Assembly: GCA_900550645.1 (NCBI GenBank)
Contig: URTA01000022.1
Span: 1-37,401, forward strand
Origin: an uncultured Porphyromonadaceae bacterium
Lineage (GTDB): Bacteria > Bacteroidota > Bacteroidia > Bacteroidales > Muribaculaceae
Direction of reading: 5' to 3'
Length of the DNA: 37,401 nucleotides
Shown piece by piece: positions 9,024-16,963 of the stretch (position 1 is its first letter; every line of letters begins with the position of its first letter). The notes beneath the pieces are model-generated. The model made no database searches and had not been told where the DNA came from. It worked only from the letters and a program-made list of their open reading frames with translations. The position numbers and the translations under genes were made by a program.

Positions 9024-9245
9024 TCAGTATTCCTCCTCGTTGAAGAAGAAATCGTCGCCGGTCGGATAGTCCGGCCAGATGTCCTCGATGCTTTCGTATG
9101 TATCGCCCTCGTCCTCGATTTCCTGCAAGTTTTCTATCACTTCCATCGGGGCGCCGCTGCGCATAGCGTAGTCTATCAGTTCCTCGCGTGTCGCGGGCCA
9201 TGGCGCGTCGTCAAGTTTTGACGCGAGTTCAAGTGTCCAGTACAT
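9024..9245 (-). CDS. DUF2795-type small conserved protein
   Basis: A 73-residue acidic protein starting MYWTLELASKLDDAPWPAT. The APWPATREELIDYAMRSGAP core and the NLQEIEDEGDTYESIEDIWP segment match a small protein very conserved in Bacteroidales that I associate with DUF2795; the family has no established role known to me. An open frame runs upstream to a TTG at 9290, but the -7 box lies at 9295-9288, so the ATG at 9245 is the supported start. It has its own promoter and terminator. Confidence 0.85.
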   Translation of the reverse strand: MYWTLELASKLDDAPWPATREELIDYAMRSGAPMEVIENLQEIEDEGDTYESIEDIWPDYPTGDDFFFNEEEY

Positions 9246-9287
9246 ATATGAATGTCTTGTTTGGTTATCGGTTTTTATTTCGGGGTG

Positions 9288-9319
9288 CAAAGATAATAAA
9301 AGGCTACAATATATGCAAT
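9288..9319 (-). promoter_or_regulatory. Promoter of the DUF2795-type gene
   Basis: Minus-strand ATTG (9319-9316), 20 bp spacer, TATCTTTG (9295-9288). One base of the -33 box differs from TTTG; the -7 box is exact. The predicted start near 9281 gives a 35-nt leader. The -33 box lies just beyond the cobalamin adenosyltransferase stop, at 9328. Confidence 0.72.
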
Positions 9320-9327
9320 ATGCGCTT

Positions 9328-9888
9328 TCAGTCCTTGCTCCACTTTATCTCCTCCACGCCGGCGATGTGGTTGAAATAGCGGGCGAGTATGAAGAGGTAG
9401 TCGCTCATGCGGTTGATGTAGCGCAGCAGCGTCGGGTCTACGTATTCCTGTTGCGCGAGGTCGAGCAGACGGCGTTCTGTGCGGCGGCAAACGCTGCGGG
9501 CTATGTGCGCCTTGGCGGAAAGAGGCGTGCCTCCGGGCAGGACGAATGCACGCACCTTAGGCGTGGCTTCATCGAGGGCATCCACCCACTTCTCTATCGC
9601 ATCCACATGATCCTGTGTCAGCCCCCATGTCTTGGGCTCTGTGCCAGGCTCGACAGGGGTGGCGAGGTAGCCGCCGAAATTGAAGAGCATGTTCTGCACC
9701 GACAGCAGTTGCTTGCGGTTCTCCTCGGGGCATCCGGGGTCTGAAAGGATTGCGCCGAGAAACGAGCCGAACTCATCGACTGTGCCGTATGCTTCGAGGC
9801 GCACACTGTTTTTCGCTATTCTCGCACCGCCCACAAGCGATGTCGTGCCGGCGTCTCCGCCGCGCGTATATAGGTTGCTTTTAGCCAT
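9328..9888 (-). CDS. Cob(I)alamin adenosyltransferase, PduO type
   Basis: Transfers the adenosyl group of ATP to cob(I)alamin to make adenosylcobalamin. The 186-residue length fits. The N-terminal YTRGGDAGTTSLVGG (about residues 7-21) is the ATP-binding signature; LEAYGTVDEFGSFLGA (about 32-47) and C-terminal ARSVCRRTERR with YINRMSDYLFILAR are further family hallmarks, including the Arg/Glu residues that hold ATP at the trimer interface. It is divergent from dnaX; the shared intergenic region contains copy 1 of the 103-bp repeat, so the inserted cassette now separates it from dnaX. No clear -7 box was found for it. Confidence 0.93.
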   Translation of the reverse strand: MAKSNLYTRGGDAGTTSLVGGARIAKNSVRLEAYGTVDEFGSFLGAILSDPGCPEENRKQLLSVQNMLFNFGGYLATPVEPGTEPKTWGLTQDHVDAIEKWVDALDEATPKVRAFVLPGGTPLSAKAHIARSVCRRTERRLLDLAQQEYVDPTLLRYINRMSDYLFILARYFNHIAGVEEIKWSKD

Positions 9889-9923
9889 AATCCGGTGATT
9901 TTTCTATTTAACGAGACCAATGC

Positions 9924-10026
9924 GGTTTTGTTGCAGCAGCAGTGAGAATTTTCGCGGCATAAACATGACGCGGCATTTGCGTATGCGCCGATTTTGTCTT
10001 ACATTTGCAGGACGCTTCCGCAGCAG
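9924..10026 (+). repeat. 103-bp direct repeat, copy 1 (carries dnaX-type promoter)
   Basis: This copy matches 11931-12033 over 103 bp with two differences (T at 9943 and 9960 versus G at 11950 and 11967). The sequence outside differs at once on both sides. The repeats flank 1904 bp holding the AlbA_2/ATPase gene. Copy 2 abuts dnaX and is presumably native; this one was created by, or came with, the insertion. Confidence 0.95.
9976..10007 (+). promoter_or_regulatory. Promoter in repeat copy 1, reading into the inserted gene
   Basis: TTTG (9976-9979), 20 bp spacer, TACATTTG (10000-10007): an exact consensus promoter, identical to that of dnaX. Transcription would start near 10014, 55 bp before the ATG of the inserted AlbA_2/ATPase gene. 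Confidence 0.85.
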
Positions 10027-10068
10027 GATACACAGGCGTTAGGATTCAAGATTCAAACCCACCCAAAT

Positions 10069-11750
10069 ATGACTGAAAAGGAGTATACGAACCTTCTTAA
10101 CAAGTTAATTGCGACCTACAACCGAGAAACACGGCATATAGAGTTCAAAAGCAACTACCAAGATGCCAACACACTCGGCGAATACATCTCTGCATTATCA
10201 AATGGAGCCACATTGGACAATGAGGATTTCGGTTACTTGTTTTTCGGTGTAGATGACGCCTCTCTTGAAGTTGTAGGAACAACATTCAACCCTTCGGATC
10301 GTAAAGTATCGTTCAAACTCGACAAATCGAACAAAATACCCAACCAATATCTTGAAATTGGGCTGCGCCAGTACATCGCGCCACGAATTAACTTCGAGAT
10401 CGTGCCATTCATGACTTCGAATGGGAATAAAGTTGTAATGTTCAAGATTCCAGCAGCAAAAGAAGAACCCACATACTTTATGGGCAAGGCATATATTCGA
10501 GTTGACAGCTGCAAAACCGACCTCAAAAATTACCCGGCATGGATGCGCCAAATTTACAATTCGCACAAAGACTGGAGTGCTGAAATTGTAGAAGACGCAA
10601 CTATTGAGGATCTTGCCCCCGAAGCCGTCGCTCAAGCCCTCGAAGGCTACTGCCAGCGTTTTCCTCATAAAGCAACCGAGGCCAGGGAAAATGGAGCGTG
10701 CCTGAGTTTCTCGACCACGCCAAGGTCACTATCAACGGTAAGATTACTCGCACAGCCTTGCTCCTGCTGGGCAAAGAAGAGTCTGTACATTATCTTAATC
10801 ATATATCCCAAATAATCTGGAAACTCCAGACTGAAGAAGAAAGAGCCGCAACAATCTTTCAACCGCCTTTTCTTCTATCAGCCATTAACGTCAGAAAAGC
10901 CATCAGGAACTATCAGTTCAAGATTTTCCCAAACAACGCTCTGCTGCCAGCTGAAATTTGGAAATACGACAGCAGAAGCATTCTCGAAGCCCTTCACAAC
11001 TGCATAATGCATCAGGATTACGAAATGAATGAGCGGATTATAGTAACTGAATATGCAGACAGGCTTGTGTTTACCAACGCTGGGTCTTTCTACGACGGAG
11101 TTTATGAAGACTACGTTGAGGGCAAAAAGACCCCCAGCCGATACCGTAACCAGTTTTTAGCAAATGCAATGGTGAACCTGAAGATGGTTGACAGCCAAGG
11201 GTTTGGCATTCACGATATGTACCAACATCAACGAGATCGATACCTGCCAATGCCAGACTATGACATGACCTCAGACTCTCATGTCGTTTTAGAAATCCCA
11301 GGACAGGTCATTAATCGAGAATATTCTGAAAGATTAATGGAAGATACCTCTCTCGACATATCCACTGTATTCCTGTTTGATCGACTTCAAAAAGGGAAAC
11401 CTCTGACAAAGGAGACGATTAAAAAGCTGCGAAGCCAAAAACTCATCGAAGGGCGCGGCAAAAACATATTCATCTCGCGCAAGATTGCCGGAATCACACA
11501 TCAGGAAGCCGAATACACATCCTTGTCCGGATTTGACGACCAATGGTATCGTGATTTAATCCTCAAAGCCTTAAAGGAACACGGCACGCTTCGACGAGAC
11601 AGCTTCAACAAACTCCTAATGCCTAAGCTGCCTGGTATTCTGTCAGATGCTCAGAAAAAAAACAAAGTAGGAAACCTACTGAAAGGGCTTAGAATAGAAG
11701 GTAAAATTCATGTAGGTAAAAACCGCAGTTGGTATCTGACCGACAACTAA
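10069..11750 (+). pseudogene. AlbA_2/Schlafen-type ATP-binding protein, frameshifted insertion
   Basis: Two overlapping frames join to one protein of about 560 residues. Part 1 (from the ATG at 10069) has the AlbA_2 domain: ETRHIEFKSN, LGEYISALSNGATL, YLFFGVDD, then GKAYIRVDS. Part 2 has a RecG-C-terminal-like GHKL ATPase region: SILEALHNCIMHQDYE, ADRLVFTNAGSF, NQFLANAMVNLKMVDSQGFG, and a C-terminal winged-helix-like end (HGTLRRDSFNKLL). The frames meet at the A-run near 10688-10691: one missing base would restore GAA-AAN-TGG. Such proteins are often called transcriptional regulators and also occur in defence loci. The gene is AT-richer than its neighbours, lies between 103-bp repeats and uses a copy of the dnaX promoter. 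It may be a broken gene or an assembly error in a homopolymer. Confidence 0.8.
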
Positions 11751-11789
11751 CAATATCAGACAAAAATTCACCTGAACTCCACCATAGAT

Positions 11790-11919
11790 TTTACTCGAGT
11801 TTTACTCGAAAAATCTGACACAAACTTTACTATACAACTATTAATCAGCATATTACCGCACCACACATTTACTCGAAATTTGTGCAGCTTTACTCGAACT
11901 TTACTCGAGTTTTACTCGA
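11790..11919 (+). repeat. Six copies of the 9-mer TTTACTCGA, helically phased
   Basis: TTTACTCGA occurs at 11790, 11801, 11868, 11889, 11900 and 11911. Copies 1-2 and 4-5-6 are exactly 11 bp apart, about one DNA turn, like protein-binding iterons. The array lies between the stop of the AlbA_2/ATPase gene and copy 2 of the 103-bp repeat, upstream of the dnaX promoter. Together with the dnaX leader it fills the gap 11751-12077. Confidence 0.85.
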
Positions 11920-11930
11920 AAAACTGCCAT

Positions 11931-12033
11931 GGTTTTGTTGCAGCAGCAGGGAGAATTTTCGCGGCAGAAACATGACGCGGCATTTGCGTATGCGCCGATT
12001 TTGTCTTACATTTGCAGGACGCTTCCGCAGCAG
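11931..12033 (+). repeat. 103-bp direct repeat, copy 2 (native dnaX promoter region)
   Basis: Partner of 9924-10026 at 101/103 identity. It runs directly into the dnaX leader and holds the dnaX promoter, so dnaX expression is preserved after the insertion. The distance between corresponding bases of the two copies is 2007 bp. Confidence 0.95.
11983..12014 (+). promoter_or_regulatory. dnaX promoter
   Basis: TTTG (11983-11986), 20 bp, TACATTTG (12007-12014), an exact Bacteroidetes consensus. The predicted transcription start is about 12021, which rules out the earliest in-frame start codon at 12012 for dnaX. Confidence 0.88.
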
Positions 12034-12077
12034 CAGTCGCGGCGGGGCGGATTATGCAACAAACCACCATTTACGCC

Positions 12078-13883
12078 ATGGAGCAATCCACGCCATACAT
12101 AGTGTCGGCTCGCAAGTACAGGCCTTCGTCTTTCGCCTCCGTCGTGGGGCAGGAAGCCCTGACGTCGACACTCAAAAACGCTATCGACTCAAACCGGCTC
12201 GCGCAGGCATACCTGTTCTGCGGGCCGAGGGGTGTCGGCAAGACATCGTGTGCACGCATATTCGCAAAAACCATAAACTGCCTCAACCCGACACCCGAGG
12301 GGGAGGCATGCGGCGAATGTGAGTCTTGCCGTGCCATGGAGCAGGGCAACTCGTTCAATGTCATCGAACTGGACGCGGCTTCAAACAACTCTGTCGAGGA
12401 CATACGCAACCTAACGGACCAGGTGAATGTGCCGCCGCAAGTGGGGAAATACCGCGTGTTCATCATCGACGAGGTGCACATGCTCTCCAACGCGGCGTTC
12501 AACGCCTTCCTCAAAACACTCGAAGAGCCGCCCAAGTACGTGATTTTCATACTCGCGACCACGGAAAAGCACAAGGTCATACCGACTATCCTGAGCCGCT
12601 GCCAGATATATGATTTCAAGCGCATAACCATACCCGACATGGTGGCGCACTTGCAGCACGTGGCGCAGAGCGAGGGTATAAGCGCGGAGATGCCGGCTCT
12701 GAACGTGATAGCACGCAAGGCAGACGGCGCGATGCGCGACGCACTCTCGATATTCGACCAAGTGGCAGCCTCGTCTCGCGGCAACATCACATACGCCTCT
12801 GCCATCGACAGTCTAAACGTGCTGGACTATGACTACTATTTCAACCTCGTCGACGCCTTCCGCGCTCACGATGTGCAGCGGGCGTTGGTGCTGTACAAGG
12901 AGATACGCGACAAGGGATTCGACTCCCAGTTTTTCATAAACGGCCTCGCCGGACACATACGAGACCTGATGGTGGCAAGCACGCCGCAGACCACTGCCCT
13001 GCTCGAAGTGGCGGACGAGGTGGCGGCGACATACATGAAACAAGCCGGCTCGCTGACTGCCGACTGGTATTACCGCGCCATTGAGCTGCTCAACGACTGC
13101 GACTTGAGCTACAAGCAGGTGACTGACAAACGGCTGCACGTCGAGCTGTGCCTGATACGCCTGTGCCGCATCGGCATACCCAACCAGGCGGCACAAGCAG
13201 CCGCCCCCCCAGCGGCCACGCCACAACAGGCAACACCTGCCGTACAGCAGCCGGCAAAGCCCGCACCTGCCGCAACAGCACCGCAACAGCAAGCAACTCC
13301 GCCCCCGTCACGTCCCGCTGCGCCGCCACAACCGCGTCCCGTCGCCGCTGCCGCAACGCACAACCCGGCAGTGCGCCACACCGTCAGGATTACGGCTACA
13401 CCCGCTGCGCCGCGACCGGCTGCCATTCCAAAACCTGCCCAACCGGCACAGGCTGCTGCCGCCGAGACAAACGCGGCGGCTGAACCGCAAGCTACCGAGA
13501 ACCATCTCCCGACGGGGGAAAACAATAACTTCACACAGGAGGAGCTGATGGCATGCTGGAAATCGTTCATGGACGAACATCCAGACAAGCACCTGCTCCT
13601 CAGCGCAATGCGCCAACACGCGCCGCAAAACATCGGGGGCGGCCGGTACAAAATCATGGCAGACCACCCGGGCATGGAGCAGACGCTCACCGCCTCGCTG
13701 CCTGAACTGATCGGCTACCTGCGACAGCGTCTGGGAAATGACGCGCTGACTCTCGTCGTAGAGCAGGCCAAGCCGGAGGAGCGTGCAAAAATGCTGTCGC
13801 CGCGAGAGTCGCTCAAACAAGCCGTGGAAAAAAACAATACGCTCCACGCGCTGCTGACATCTATAGACGCTGAAATAATATGA
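12078..13883 (+). CDS. dnaX: DNA polymerase III subunit gamma/tau
   Basis: Clamp-loader ATPase and replisome organiser. With the ATG at 12078 it is 601 residues, starting MEQSTPYIVSARKYRP; an ATG at 12054 is a possible alternative. Walker A is GPRGVGKTS (49-57), the zinc-binding cysteines are C68, C78, C81 and C84, Walker B is DEVH (131-134), sensor 1 is ATTEKHK and the arginine-finger SRC is near 173-175. A long Ala/Pro/Gln-rich linker (about 370-470) leads to a tau-type C-terminal domain. I saw no slippery heptamer for programmed gamma formation. The downstream lipoprotein ATG overlaps the stop (ATGA). Confidence 0.96.
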   Translation: MEQSTPYIVSARKYRPSSFASVVGQEALTSTLKNAIDSNRLAQAYLFCGPRGVGKTSCARIFAKTINCLNPTPEGEACGECESCRAMEQGNSFNVIELDAASNNSVEDIRNLTDQVNVPPQVGKYRVFIIDEVHMLSNAAFNAFLKTLEEPPKYVIFILATTEKHKVIPTILSRCQIYDFKRITIPDMVAHLQHVAQSEGISAEMPALNVIARKADGAMRDALSIFDQVAASSRGNITYASAIDSLNVLDYDYYFNLVDAFRAHDVQRALVLYKEIRDKGFDSQFFINGLAGHIRDLMVASTPQTTALLEVADEVAATYMKQAGSLTADWYYRAIELLNDCDLSYKQVTDKRLHVELCLIRLCRIGIPNQAAQAAAPPAATPQQATPAVQQPAKPAPAATAPQQQATPPPSRPAAPPQPRPVAAAATHNPAVRHTVRITATPAAPRPAAIPKPAQPAQAAAAETNAAAEPQATENHLPTGENNNFTQEELMACWKSFMDEHPDKHLLLSAMRQHAPQNIGGGRYKIMADHPGMEQTLTASLPELIGYLRQRLGNDALTLVVEQAKPEERAKMLSPRESLKQAVEKNNTLHALLTSIDAEII

Positions 13884-14776
13884 AACACAACTCAAAACAC
13901 ATACAACTGATGATGCGCAATGGCCTGGTCGCCGCCGCGCCGCTCGCAGCTATGCTGCTTGCAGCGTCATGCAGCTCGGACAAGCGGCAGACTGCCGACA
14001 GCGACAGCCTCCCCACTGCCGAAAAAGACTCAATAGACAATTTCACTTCGCCTGATCTCGGGCTGTGGCACCTGCACGGACACGTCTCCGGCGCAGCGTT
14101 CCTCTCCTACGAGGTCAAGGACGAGAATGCGATGCCCGCAGCGGATGCCGTTGCCGGCCTCGTCTCAATCACATTCGACACCCGAGGGCTGCTGACATCG
14201 CTGGCAAGCGGCAGCGTTGAGAAAGGGGAAAAATACCTCGACTCCGAACTGCTGTTCACATACAGCGACAGCGGCGAGTTCCAGTCGGGAACTGACAAGG
14301 CTGCTGCGGCTCGAGGCAACAAGGTAGTCATCAAGCTGTCCCGCACCTCAGGCGGCTACCTGCAGGTGATACAGGCTCTCGGCACTGACCGCGAAATGTC
14401 AAACCCCGACACCTTCGTCCGCCTGCTGGAATGGACCGACGGCACTCTCTATTCCGACGAGACGGAATACAGCGAAGAGGGCACGCAGCGCGTGTCATAC
14501 TCATACAACGACAACGGGCTGCCTGACAAGATTGTCTCAAAAATAACAGACATGAGCGGCGACATATCCGTTGAGGAAGAATACACATACACGCAGTTTG
14601 ACCGCAACGGCAACTGGACGGAACGGCGCGTGAAATGCAGCTCCGAAATCACCGACGGCGAGGCCGACGGCACCAACATGAAGACCACACGCACTGTGAC
14701 CAACCGCGTTGACCGCCGCCGCATATACTACTACCCCGCTGATGCTGTCGGCAACAAGCGACACAACCCACTATAA
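13880..14776 (+). CDS. Lipoprotein with YD-like repeats, unknown function
   Basis: A 298-residue secreted protein. The start ATG overlaps the dnaX stop (ATGA), pointing to translational coupling. After a basic N-region comes a hydrophobic stretch ending LLAASCSS, a lipobox with Cys at about residue 32 and then Ser-Ser-Asp-Lys, which fits an anchored lipoprotein. The C-terminal half has patterns such as YSYNDNGLPDKIV and YTQFDRNGNWTERRV that resemble short YD/RHS-type beta repeats. I know no function for it. Confidence 0.8.
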   Translation: MKHNSKHIQLMMRNGLVAAAPLAAMLLAASCSSDKRQTADSDSLPTAEKDSIDNFTSPDLGLWHLHGHVSGAAFLSYEVKDENAMPAADAVAGLVSITFDTRGLLTSLASGSVEKGEKYLDSELLFTYSDSGEFQSGTDKAAAARGNKVVIKLSRTSGGYLQVIQALGTDREMSNPDTFVRLLEWTDGTLYSDETEYSEEGTQRVSYSYNDNGLPDKIVSKITDMSGDISVEEEYTYTQFDRNGNWTERRVKCSSEITDGEADGTNMKTTRTVTNRVDRRRIYYYPADAVGNKRHNPL

Positions 14777-14786
14777 CTCACCGATT

Positions 14787-16019
14787 ATGAAAACCCTCAT
14801 CGCAACCATACTCGCACTCACAGCCGCTGCCTCCTCCGCGCTCGCACAGGTAGCCGGCGACTGGAACGGAACGCTCGATTTAGGCAGCATGAAGCTCGCC
14901 CTCGTGTTCCACATCAGCGAGGCTGACGGCTCATACTCCGCCGCCATGGACAGCCCCGACCAGGGAGCATACGACATACCAGCGCAGATTTCCGTATTCG
15001 GCACAGACTCGCTGCACCTGTCAGTGCCGGCGATAGCGATGACATATACAGGACGTGCCGAAGGCGATGCCATGACCGGCAAATTCACGCAGGGCGGCAT
15101 GACACTGCCGCTGCGGCTGGTGCGCGGCGAGCGTCAGACGCCCAACCGCCCGCAGACACCCAAGCCGCCGTTCCCATACTCCACCGAGGAGGTGACGTTT
15201 GCCAACACAGGGCATCTGCCGGCGACATTGTCCGGCACACTCACGCTTCCCGTCCCCGGGAGTTGCGAGGGGAAACCGGCCGTGGTCGTACTCGTGAGCG
15301 GCAGCGGACAGCAAGACCGCGACGAGACACTGTTTGAGCACCGCCCATTTGCCGTGATAGCCGACAGCCTCGCACGCGCCGGCATCGCCACGCTGCGATA
15401 TGACGACCGTGGATGCGGCAAGTCAACCGGCAATGCGAAAGACGCAACCACAGCGGACAACGCAGACGATGCAGCAGCAGCCGTCCGCTGGCTGCGCGAC
15501 AGCCGCCGCTTCAGCCGCGTCGGAATACTCGGACACAGCGAGGGCGGCGCGATAGCGTTCATCCTCGCCGCACGCGGCGAAGCGGACTTCATCGTCACCA
15601 TGGGAGCACCCGGGCTACGCGGCGACTCAATAGTCACGGCGCAGGTCAACCGCGAGCGCAGCCGCCTGAACATGCCGCCCATATCCGTTGAGGACTGGCG
15701 AGCCACAGGCATATGCGCGACAAGCGCATGGCTCGGCTGGTTTGCCGACTACGACCCGGCAGCAGACATAGCCGCGACCTGCGTGCCATCAATGGTACTC
15801 GGCGGCGAGAAAGACACGCAAGTGCCACCCATGGACAACATCGGCAGGATACGCCAGCTGCTGCCCGAGGGCGACAGCAACGTCATCCGCGTCTACCCCG
15901 GGCTGAACCACATGATGCAGCCATGCGAGACCGGCGAAGCCAGCGAATACCGCGACATCGAGACCACCCTCTCGCCCCAGGTCCTCGCCGACATCGCCGC
16001 CTGGCTCCGCAATCTATGA
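14787..16019 (+). CDS. Secreted alpha/beta hydrolase
   Basis: A 410-residue serine hydrolase. The ATG at 14787 gives a classical signal peptide (MKTLIATILALTAAASSALA, cleavage after ALA-Q), which decides this start over the longer frame from 14709. An N-terminal beta domain (about 22-140) precedes the hydrolase fold: oxyanion-type SGSGQQDRDE, then GHSEGG with nucleophile S251, acid D343 in GGEKDTQVP and H375 in GLNHMMQ. Family members are esterases or peptidases; the substrate is unknown. It follows the lipoprotein gene by 10 bp and is convergent with the retron operon. Confidence 0.9.
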   Translation: MKTLIATILALTAAASSALAQVAGDWNGTLDLGSMKLALVFHISEADGSYSAAMDSPDQGAYDIPAQISVFGTDSLHLSVPAIAMTYTGRAEGDAMTGKFTQGGMTLPLRLVRGERQTPNRPQTPKPPFPYSTEEVTFANTGHLPATLSGTLTLPVPGSCEGKPAVVVLVSGSGQQDRDETLFEHRPFAVIADSLARAGIATLRYDDRGCGKSTGNAKDATTADNADDAAAAVRWLRDSRRFSRVGILGHSEGGAIAFILAARGEADFIVTMGAPGLRGDSIVTAQVNRERSRLNMPPISVEDWRATGICATSAWLGWFADYDPAADIAATCVPSMVLGGEKDTQVPPMDNIGRIRQLLPEGDSNVIRVYPGLNHMMQPCETGEASEYRDIETTLSPQVLADIAAWLRNL

Positions 16020-16050
16020 CCTCACCAACATGGTTTTCAATTCTAAACAA

Positions 16051-16959
16051 CTATGATACTATCACATCCGTGATTATATCATTGACTATTACAAGATTTA
16101 CTTTATCACCATTGCTCAGTCCTTTGACTTTAGGGAATAGCTTAGTCGGCAAAGGATTAGTATCATTCCCATACTTTACATAACAAATGCTTGGCAACAT
16201 CGAAGAAATTGTTGCCTCTATCTGACCAAACGGCATTGATGGTTTACCAATAAATGTCTCTGCTGCATTAGCAATTCTAATCAAATTAACACGTACACTA
16301 TTGAACGTATTTGTTTTCAGGAAATTATATAAGACACTCTCATCATTGTCTCCCTGCCTAATTGCATTACAACGATGTACTCCTTCGTTCCTGACTTTAC
16401 GCAATATGCCTAAAACCCATTTTATTGACTTATCCATTGGTAATAACATATTGCAGAAGGCATTTATCTTATGCGCGATTGGTATATCGCCGACATTCTT
16501 TTCTGTTCCATTTTTATGATATTGAAACCACTCGTTTTTCTCTTGTTTTGTAAATTCCTCTACCACGTCGGTTAATTCTTCAATCCCAGGAAATGTCGTA
16601 TAAAAATAATAGTTCACTATGTTCTCCAGTTGATAAAACGCATTGACACAGAATGCATAAAAGCGTTCTGCCTCTTCTTGCTGCAAATTCAATGCAGCAT
16701 TCTCCATTCTCAGATTATCAACAATCAACCGGTCTCGCAAACGCTCGTGTTTCACAAAGTCATACGATATGCTTACATTCGCCCTTATCTCAAGAACGCC
16801 TCGTATTACTTGAACATCATCAGAAATCGAGATAAGCACATTATCATCTATCGTACTGGCAGTTACTCCCAGCCGTTTCCGCAACTCTGCGTCAAATTCG
16901 GGATTCTGCTTACATAAAAGCTCTATCTTGTCTATCGTTTTTGTCAGTTTTTCATCCAT
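16051..16959 (-). CDS. Retron-associated protein with HEPN-like motif, putative effector
   Basis: A 302-residue protein starting 4 bp after the reverse transcriptase stop, so it is in the retron operon. The middle (about 90-240) is helical, with FYAFCVNAFYQLENIV as a first helix and VRNEGVHR, an RNxxxH motif typical of HEPN ribonucleases. The last 55 residues (from about 246) look like a small beta domain: SICYVKYG, LPTKLFPKV, then LSNGDKVNLVIVNDIITDVIV, possibly OB or cold-shock-like. Retron accessory proteins are usually toxins held in check by RT-msDNA, so an RNase effector is the natural inference. Domain calls rest on pattern, not on a profile search; I cannot place it in a known retron type. 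Confidence 0.75.
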   Translation of the reverse strand: MDEKLTKTIDKIELLCKQNPEFDAELRKRLGVTASTIDDNVLISISDDVQVIRGVLEIRANVSISYDFVKHERLRDRLIVDNLRMENAALNLQQEEAERFYAFCVNAFYQLENIVNYYFYTTFPGIEELTDVVEEFTKQEKNEWFQYHKNGTEKNVGDIPIAHKINAFCNMLLPMDKSIKWVLGILRKVRNEGVHRCNAIRQGDNDESVLYNFLKTNTFNSVRVNLIRIANAAETFIGKPSMPFGQIEATISSMLPSICYVKYGNDTNPLPTKLFPKVKGLSNGDKVNLVIVNDIITDVIVS

Positions 16960-16963
16960 AGAA

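Noticed and set aside
10681..10700. Programmed -1 frameshift in the AlbA_2/ATPase gene
   Set aside because: The G/A tract is not phased as X XXY YYZ in the zero frame and the A-run is only four bases.
11790..11919. TTTACTCGA array as CRISPR
   Set aside because: Units are only 9 bp with 2-bp gaps and there are no spacers or cas genes.
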